From Bacillota bacterium (GTDB taxonomy: Bacteria > Bacillota > Dethiobacteria > DTU022), in NCBI GenBank assembly GCA_012797095.1, contig JAAZPS010000158.1:1-9172 (forward strand): a stretch of DNA of 9,172 nt, written 5' to 3'. Of the stretch, positions 5,644 through 9,172 are shown in pieces. The number at the start of each line of letters is the position of its first letter. Position 1 is the stretch's first letter. The translations under genes were made by a program, and so were the position numbers. The notes beneath the pieces are model-generated. The model was given only the letters and a program-made list of their open reading frames with translations, was not told the DNA's origin and ran no database searches.

Positions 5644-7758
5644 ATGAGCGATCTTGGTTTCTTGTTCGATCCAAAAGAAGTGGCGGTGATCGGCGCTTCG
5701 GCTTCACCACAAAAAATTGGCTATGCTATTGTCAGCAACCTTGTAAAAAGCGGGTACAAGGGTAAGATCTATCCGATCAACCCCAGGGTGAAAGAGATCC
5801 TGGGGCTGCCCTGCCATCCCTCCATCGGCGAGGTTGAGGGCCCGGTAGATCTGGCTGTGATCGCTGTCCCCGCAAAATACAGTATCGGGGTCCTGCAAGA
5901 ATGCGGCGAGGCGGGCGTCAAGGGGGCCATTATCATTACCGCCGGGTTTAAAGAGACCGGCATCGAGGGGCTGAAGCTGGAGCAGGAACTTCAGGCGGTG
6001 GGCCAAAAATACGGGATGCGCCTGGTCGGGCCGAACTGCGTCGGCCTGATGGACACGCATACTCCTCTGAATGCTTCTTTTGCCGCCGGTTTTCCCGAAA
6101 AGGGAAATATCTCTTTCATTTCACAGAGCGGCGCCATGGTTATTGCCATTCTCGATTGGAGCTTTCAGGCCGGGCTCGGTTTTTCACGTTTTATCAGCCT
6201 GGGCAACAAATCAGATCTCGATGAGAGTGACTTTATTGAAAGCTGCGCAGCCGACCCCAATACCAGGGTGATCCTTGTTTACGCGGAAGATATCAGCGAT
6301 GGCGAAAAATTTATCCGCGTCTGCACCACTGCGAGCAGGGTCAAACCGATCGTGATCCTGAAATCGGGGACAAGCGAGGCCGGAGCACAGGCCGCCAGTT
6401 CGCATACCGGCGCCCTGGCCGGAAGCAATCTGGCCTACGATACCGCCTTCCGGCAGAGCGGTGTTTTGCGGACCGATGATATGAGCGATCTTTTCAACCT
6501 GGGCCTGGCCTTCTCCACGCAGCCCCTTCCCCGGGGCAACCGTGTCGCTATCATCACCAACTCGGGCGGCCCGGCGATCATCGCCACCGATGCCATCGAG
6601 AAATCCGGTCTGGGGATGGCCCGTTTTGAAAAGGCAACGATCGATCAACTGCGTGAAAACCTTCCCGCAGAATCGAATATCTACAATCCCATCGATGTGC
6701 TCGGCGATGCCAGGGTGGACCGGTTCCTCTTTGCCCTGGAAAGATCCTTCGAGGATGAAAATGTTGACAGCGTCATCGTTATTTTCAGTCCTACCGCAGT
6801 CTCAGAGCCGGAGAAAATAGCCGATACCATTCTGGAGCAGAGAAAGAAATATCCCCACAAACCGGTATTTGCTGTCTATATGGGCGGCAAAACGCTGGCC
6901 AAGGGCAAAGCGATTCTGGTAAAGGGGAACGTGCCCACATTCACCTTTCCGGAATCGGCGGTGAAAGCCCTGGAGGGGATCTCCCGCTACGCCGACTTCA
7001 GGCAGGCCCGCGATGCGGCGCCGCAGCTCCCCCTGCCCCAGGTTGATCGCACCATCGTCAAGGCAACTTTTTATGATGTGATCAAAGACAGACGCGTTTT
7101 GCTGATGGGCCATGAGGCTTCCCAGGTACTGGACGCTTACGGGATTCCTGTAAACCGCAGCTACCTGGCCACATCAGTTGAAGAAGCCTGCCAGATCAGC
7201 CAGAAGATCGGTTTTCCGGTGGTGCTGAAGATCTCCTCGCCGCGTATTGCCCACAAGACCGATGTGGGCGGCGTCGAGATAGGCCTGCACAGCAGGCGCG
7301 AGGTGGAGAAAGCCTACAATAGAATTACCGAACGGGTCAACCGCTTCATGCCTGATGCCCCGATCTACGGGATCGAAGTGTCGAAGATGGTTGACGAGGG
7401 AATCGAGGTGATCATCGGGATGTCCCGCGATATCCAGTTTGGACCGATGATCGCCTTTGGCCTCGGCGGTATCTACGTGAATCTGCTGCAGGATGTCTCT
7501 TTTCGCCTGGCCTCCTCCCTGAACAACCGGAAGGCAATTGAGGAGATGATCGCCGAAACCAAGGCCTTCACCCTGCTGAAAGGATACCGCGGTCAGAAAT
7601 CGGCAGACATAGATACGCTCATCGATGCGATCTACCGAACAGCGCGGCTGGTTCAGGATTTTGAGGAGATAACGGAGATGGATATCAATCCGCTCCGGGT
7701 CTATTCCCGGGGCGCTACCGGCGTGGATGTGAAGATTACGATCAGCAAACCCGACTGA
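5644..7758 (+). CDS. ADP-forming acyl-CoA (acetate-CoA) synthetase, fused alpha-beta form
   Basis: This 704-residue cytoplasmic enzyme converts acyl-CoA + ADP + phosphate to acid + CoA + ATP, or the reverse, through phosphohistidine. Order: CoA-binding Rossmann domain (1-130) with VAVIGASASPQKIG (13-26) and VGPNCVG (128-134); a succinyl-CoA-synthetase-like ligase region (about 145-450) with SQSGA (160-164), the conserved glutamate in VYAED (E215) and the phosphorylated histidine in ASSHTGALAGS (251-261, His254); then an ATP-grasp domain (about 485-704) with VVLKISSPRIAHKTDVGG (526-543). His537 there matches the second, shuttling histidine of archaeal ACD1. Length equals other fused enzymes (about 690-710). 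Acyl specificity cannot be read by eye; acetate, propionate and branched or aromatic acids are possible. It starts a rightward pair with the DRTGG gene 33 bases downstream, and an AOR-family gene follows, suggesting energy-conserving acid/aldehyde metabolism. Confidence 0.92.
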   Translation: MSDLGFLFDPKEVAVIGASASPQKIGYAIVSNLVKSGYKGKIYPINPRVKEILGLPCHPSIGEVEGPVDLAVIAVPAKYSIGVLQECGEAGVKGAIIITAGFKETGIEGLKLEQELQAVGQKYGMRLVGPNCVGLMDTHTPLNASFAAGFPEKGNISFISQSGAMVIAILDWSFQAGLGFSRFISLGNKSDLDESDFIESCAADPNTRVILVYAEDISDGEKFIRVCTTASRVKPIVILKSGTSEAGAQAASSHTGALAGSNLAYDTAFRQSGVLRTDDMSDLFNLGLAFSTQPLPRGNRVAIITNSGGPAIIATDAIEKSGLGMARFEKATIDQLRENLPAESNIYNPIDVLGDARVDRFLFALERSFEDENVDSVIVIFSPTAVSEPEKIADTILEQRKKYPHKPVFAVYMGGKTLAKGKAILVKGNVPTFTFPESAVKALEGISRYADFRQARDAAPQLPLPQVDRTIVKATFYDVIKDRRVLLMGHEASQVLDAYGIPVNRSYLATSVEEACQISQKIGFPVVLKISSPRIAHKTDVGGVEIGLHSRREVEKAYNRITERVNRFMPDAPIYGIEVSKMVDEGIEVIIGMSRDIQFGPMIAFGLGGIYVNLLQDVSFRLASSLNNRKAIEEMIAETKAFTLLKGYRGQKSADIDTLIDAIYRTARLVQDFEEITEMDINPLRVYSRGATGVDVKITISKPD

Positions 7759-7791
7759 AATAAACGGGAAAAGAACTGATGAGGTGAAACG

Positions 7792-8853
7792 ATGAAAACG
7801 ATCTATTTTTCCGGAAAAGCGGGCGATGGGAAAACCGCCGCCGCCCTCGGCATCGGCTTAAAACTGGCGGACGAAGGGCTGAAGATCTCCTACTTCAAAC
7901 CCCTCGGCTTTCAAAAAGGGATTACCAAGAAAGAGGACGACGATGTTCTACTGATGCGCGAGGTCTTCAACCTGCCCTTCTCCAGCAAGGTGATCAGCCC
8001 GGTCACCTTGAATCCACATTATCTCTCCGGGCTGCAGCACAAGGAGCCGCAGAATCTTCTGGCCGAGCTGGATCGTTCCTTTGAGCGCCTCGGTGAAAAC
8101 TGCGATGTCCTGCTTATCGACGGCAGTATCGCCCCCGAGATCGGTTTTAACCAGGGCCTCGATGATTTCAGCCTGGCGGAGCGCTGGAACGCCGCGGTGC
8201 TCTATGTACTCAAAGCGGAAAACGATTTCGATCTCGACCGGGGTCTGTTCTACTGGGAATTTTGGAACTGCCGAAAGATCGATCTCCTCGGAACGCTGCT
8301 GAACAATATCTCCCGCACCCAGCTGGACAAAACCAGAGGGGTTTACCAGCCCCTGCTGGAGAAAAAAGAGCTGCCCGTTCTGGGAATCATCCCCCGCCAG
8401 GCGGAGATCGCCGCACCGACAGTCGCAGAATTCAACAGCACCCTCAACGGTGAGATCCTCGCCGCACCCGATCAGATGAACCGCGTGGTCGAAGAGGTAG
8501 TCATCGGCACGATGACCATTGAATGCGCCCTGGGTTACCTGCGGCGGGCCCCGAACAAGGCTCTCATCACCGGCGGGGACCGCAGCGACCTGGCCCTGAC
8601 CGCCCTTGAGACCAGCACCTCGGCGATCATCTTTACCGGTGGCCTGTACCCCAATGTGCGGGTGCTGGCGCGGGCCGAGGAGAAAGGGGTCCCCGTGATC
8701 CTGGTCCACGAAGATACCTTCACCACGGTTGAGAATCTGCACAATGTCTACCGGAGCATCCATCCGGACAATGCCACCGCCATAAAAATTGTCCGGAAGG
8801 TGATCGAGAAACATGTCGATTGCGGGCCTATCCTCGAATACGTGAATCGCTAG
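7792..8853 (+). CDS. Orphan phosphotransacetylase-like N-terminal protein: BioD-type P-loop plus DRTGG domain
   Basis: A 353-residue protein resembling the regulatory N-terminal part of long phosphotransacetylases but without the catalytic Pta domain. Residues 1-215 form a dethiobiotin-synthetase/CobQ-like P-loop NTPase with a Walker A GKAGDGKT (8-15), a Walker B-like CDVLLIDGS (104-112) and PVLGIIPR (195-202), the strand that commonly ends this fold. Residues about 228-335 are a DRTGG domain: ITGGDRSDLAL (259-269), IFTGGLYP (280-287), GVPVILV (299-305) and DTFTTVENL (308-316). Such proteins are widespread, often beside ADP-forming acetyl-CoA synthetases, but have no proven function; nucleotide-dependent sensing or regulation of the neighbouring enzyme is inference. 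The ATG has GAGGTGA 4 bases upstream and lies 33 bases after the synthetase stop, so co-expression is likely. Cobyrinate or dethiobiotin synthesis is unlikely given the DRTGG half and the context. Confidence 0.85.
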   Translation: MKTIYFSGKAGDGKTAAALGIGLKLADEGLKISYFKPLGFQKGITKKEDDDVLLMREVFNLPFSSKVISPVTLNPHYLSGLQHKEPQNLLAELDRSFERLGENCDVLLIDGSIAPEIGFNQGLDDFSLAERWNAAVLYVLKAENDFDLDRGLFYWEFWNCRKIDLLGTLLNNISRTQLDKTRGVYQPLLEKKELPVLGIIPRQAEIAAPTVAEFNSTLNGEILAAPDQMNRVVEEVVIGTMTIECALGYLRRAPNKALITGGDRSDLALTALETSTSAIIFTGGLYPNVRVLARAEEKGVPVILVHEDTFTTVENLHNVYRSIHPDNATAIKIVRKVIEKHVDCGPILEYVNR

Positions 8854-8871
8854 CCCGGGCCGTCCCCTGAT

Positions 8872-8910
8872 ATCGATGCAGCGCAGGTGTTGCCCCAGCG
8901 CTGCATCGAT
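8872..8910 (+). terminator. Long hairpin after the DRTGG gene (terminator-like, no U-tract)
   Basis: ATCGATGCAGCGC (8872-8884) pairs perfectly over 13 bases with GCGCTGCATCGAT (8898-8910) around a 13-base loop. It begins about 18 bases past the stop codon of the DRTGG gene. No T-run follows on the plus strand, so it is not a classical intrinsic terminator. It may cap the mRNA 3' end or only partly block transcription into the AOR-family gene. Confidence 0.55.
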
Positions 8911-8955
8911 CGAGAAAAGATCGCCTCTTTGCGGAACCATAGGCCCAGGCCCGAG

Positions 8956-8983
8956 AATTAGTCTGACAATCGGATGACTAATT
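8956..8983. promoter_or_regulatory. Operator-like inverted repeat over the AOR promoter
   Basis: AATTAGTC (8956-8963) and GACTAATT (8976-8983) are a perfect 8-base inverted repeat with a 12-base gap, centre-to-centre 20 bases, or about two helical turns. The right arm covers part of the candidate -35 box of the downstream promoter. This geometry suits a dimeric repressor. The factor is unknown. Confidence 0.45.
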
Positions 8984-9002
8984 TAAAATATTCTGGTATA
9001 CT
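8974..9002 (+). promoter_or_regulatory. Extended -10 promoter for the AOR-family gene
   Basis: ATGACT (8974-8979) is separated by 17 bases from TATACT (8997-9002), which is preceded by TGG, giving an extended -10 (TGnTATACT). Transcription would start near 9009, leaving a leader of about 84 bases before the ATG at 9093. This promoter would let the AOR gene be expressed apart from the synthetase pair. Confidence 0.55.
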
Positions 9003-9008
9003 TCAGAT

Positions 9009-9037
9009 GGAGACTGTTGTAAATAAAAAGAGTCTCC
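9009..9037 (+). other. Hairpin at the predicted 5' end of the AOR mRNA
   Basis: GGAGACT (9009-9015) pairs perfectly with AGTCTCC (9031-9037) around an AT-rich 15-base loop. It would lie at the very 5' end of the transcript if transcription begins near 9009. The right arm is also nearly complementary to the GGAGG of the ribosome binding site at 9079-9083, so alternative pairing is possible. It may stabilise the mRNA or modulate translation. Confidence 0.4.
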
Positions 9038-9092
9038 CCTGACAAGTTTGATCAGCCGCAAGGTCAAATAAGAACCACGGAGGAGGGCTATT

Positions 9093-9172
9093 ATGATTGG
9101 CGGTTACATGGGCAAGGTGCTGCAGATAGACCTGAACACGGGCAAAAGCAAGAGCTATTCCCTGCCCGAACG
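9093..9172 (+). CDS. Aldehyde ferredoxin oxidoreductase family protein, N-terminal fragment
   Basis: Only 26 full codons are present before the window ends. The fragment begins MIGGYMGKVLQIDLNTGK and continues with a Ser/Tyr-rich turn ending LPE. This G-Y-x-G-(K/R)-(V/I)-L-x-(I/V)-D-L-(T/N)-x-G pattern is the characteristic first beta hairpin of the tungsten-dependent AOR family, whose members are about 600 residues and oxidise aldehydes to carboxylic acids with ferredoxin, using a tungstopterin and a [4Fe-4S] cluster. The ATG has GGAGGAGGG about 6 bases upstream, so the start is well supported. Subfamily (AOR, FOR, GOR, WOR or BamB-like) cannot be told, because cofactor- and cluster-binding motifs lie beyond the edge. 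Position after the ADP-forming synthetase suggests the acid product could be linked to acyl-CoA metabolism. Confidence 0.82.
   Translation, partial: MIGGYMGKVLQIDLNTGKSKSYSLPE

Noticed and set aside
7792..8853. Cobyrinate a,c-diamide synthase or dethiobiotin synthase
   Set aside because: The P-loop fold is shared, but the C-terminal half is a DRTGG domain and no cobalamin or biotin genes are nearby.
7948..8940. A 330-codon minus-strand open frame opposite the DRTGG gene
   Set aside because: No family resemblance, and the plus frame has Walker A, Walker B and DRTGG motifs plus a good ribosome binding site.
1..9172. CRISPR arrays, tRNA/rRNA genes, insertion sequences, toxin-antitoxin or phage genes
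   Set aside because: No regularly spaced repeats, no cloverleaf-like or rRNA-like stretch, no transposase motifs and no such coding sequences were found on either strand.

Overview
The window looks like a chromosomal segment of an anaerobic, fermentative or syntrophic Bacillota (Clostridia-like) bacterium. The reasons are strong GGAGG-type ribosome binding sites, frequent TTG and GTG starts, sigmaA-like promoters, an ADP-forming acyl-CoA synthetase next to an orphan DRTGG-domain protein, and the start of an aldehyde:ferredoxin oxidoreductase-family gene. This placement is inference, because no rRNA or other marker gene is present. All calls come from reading the translations and DNA by eye; no database search was run.

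Layout. Positions 1-344 hold no gene I can support, only a triple CAATTGG repeat and a strong hairpin at 272-303. Positions 345-3441 carry a leftward membrane cluster, transcribed nfeD-like membrane protease -> slipin (stomatin/SPFH) -> diacylglycerol-kinase-family lipid kinase, with a likely promoter near 3481-3510. Positions 3576-5378 carry a second leftward operon, speD -> speE -> ndk, which ends in a clear intrinsic terminator at 3527-3559 and starts from a promoter at 5426-5453. Positions 5379-5643 are a divergent regulatory region. Positions 5644-8853 carry a rightward pair: a fused ADP-forming acyl-CoA synthetase (704 aa) and a P-loop/DRTGG protein (353 aa). Positions 8854-9092 contain a long hairpin, an inverted-repeat operator candidate over an extended -10 promoter, and a leader hairpin. 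They precede the first 26 codons of an AOR-family gene that runs off the right edge.

How the genes fit together. The NfeD-type serine protease and slipin form a known membrane partnership, with a lipid kinase downstream. SpeD supplies decarboxylated S-adenosylmethionine to SpeE, which transfers its aminopropyl group. SpeE resembles the Thermus/plant ACL5 branch more than classical spermidine synthases, so putrescine may not be its substrate. The AOR-family enzyme could oxidise aldehydes to acids with ferredoxin. The ADP-forming synthetase interconverts acids and acyl-CoAs with ATP, so the two could form an acid/aldehyde/acyl-CoA energy module, with the DRTGG protein as a possible sensor or regulator.

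The points most worth a second look are the apparent lack of a normal start codon for full-length Ndk, the unusual SpeE active site, and the regulatory and RNA structure in front of the AOR gene. I do not see a clearly undescribed system such as a defence island, CRISPR array or mobile element.
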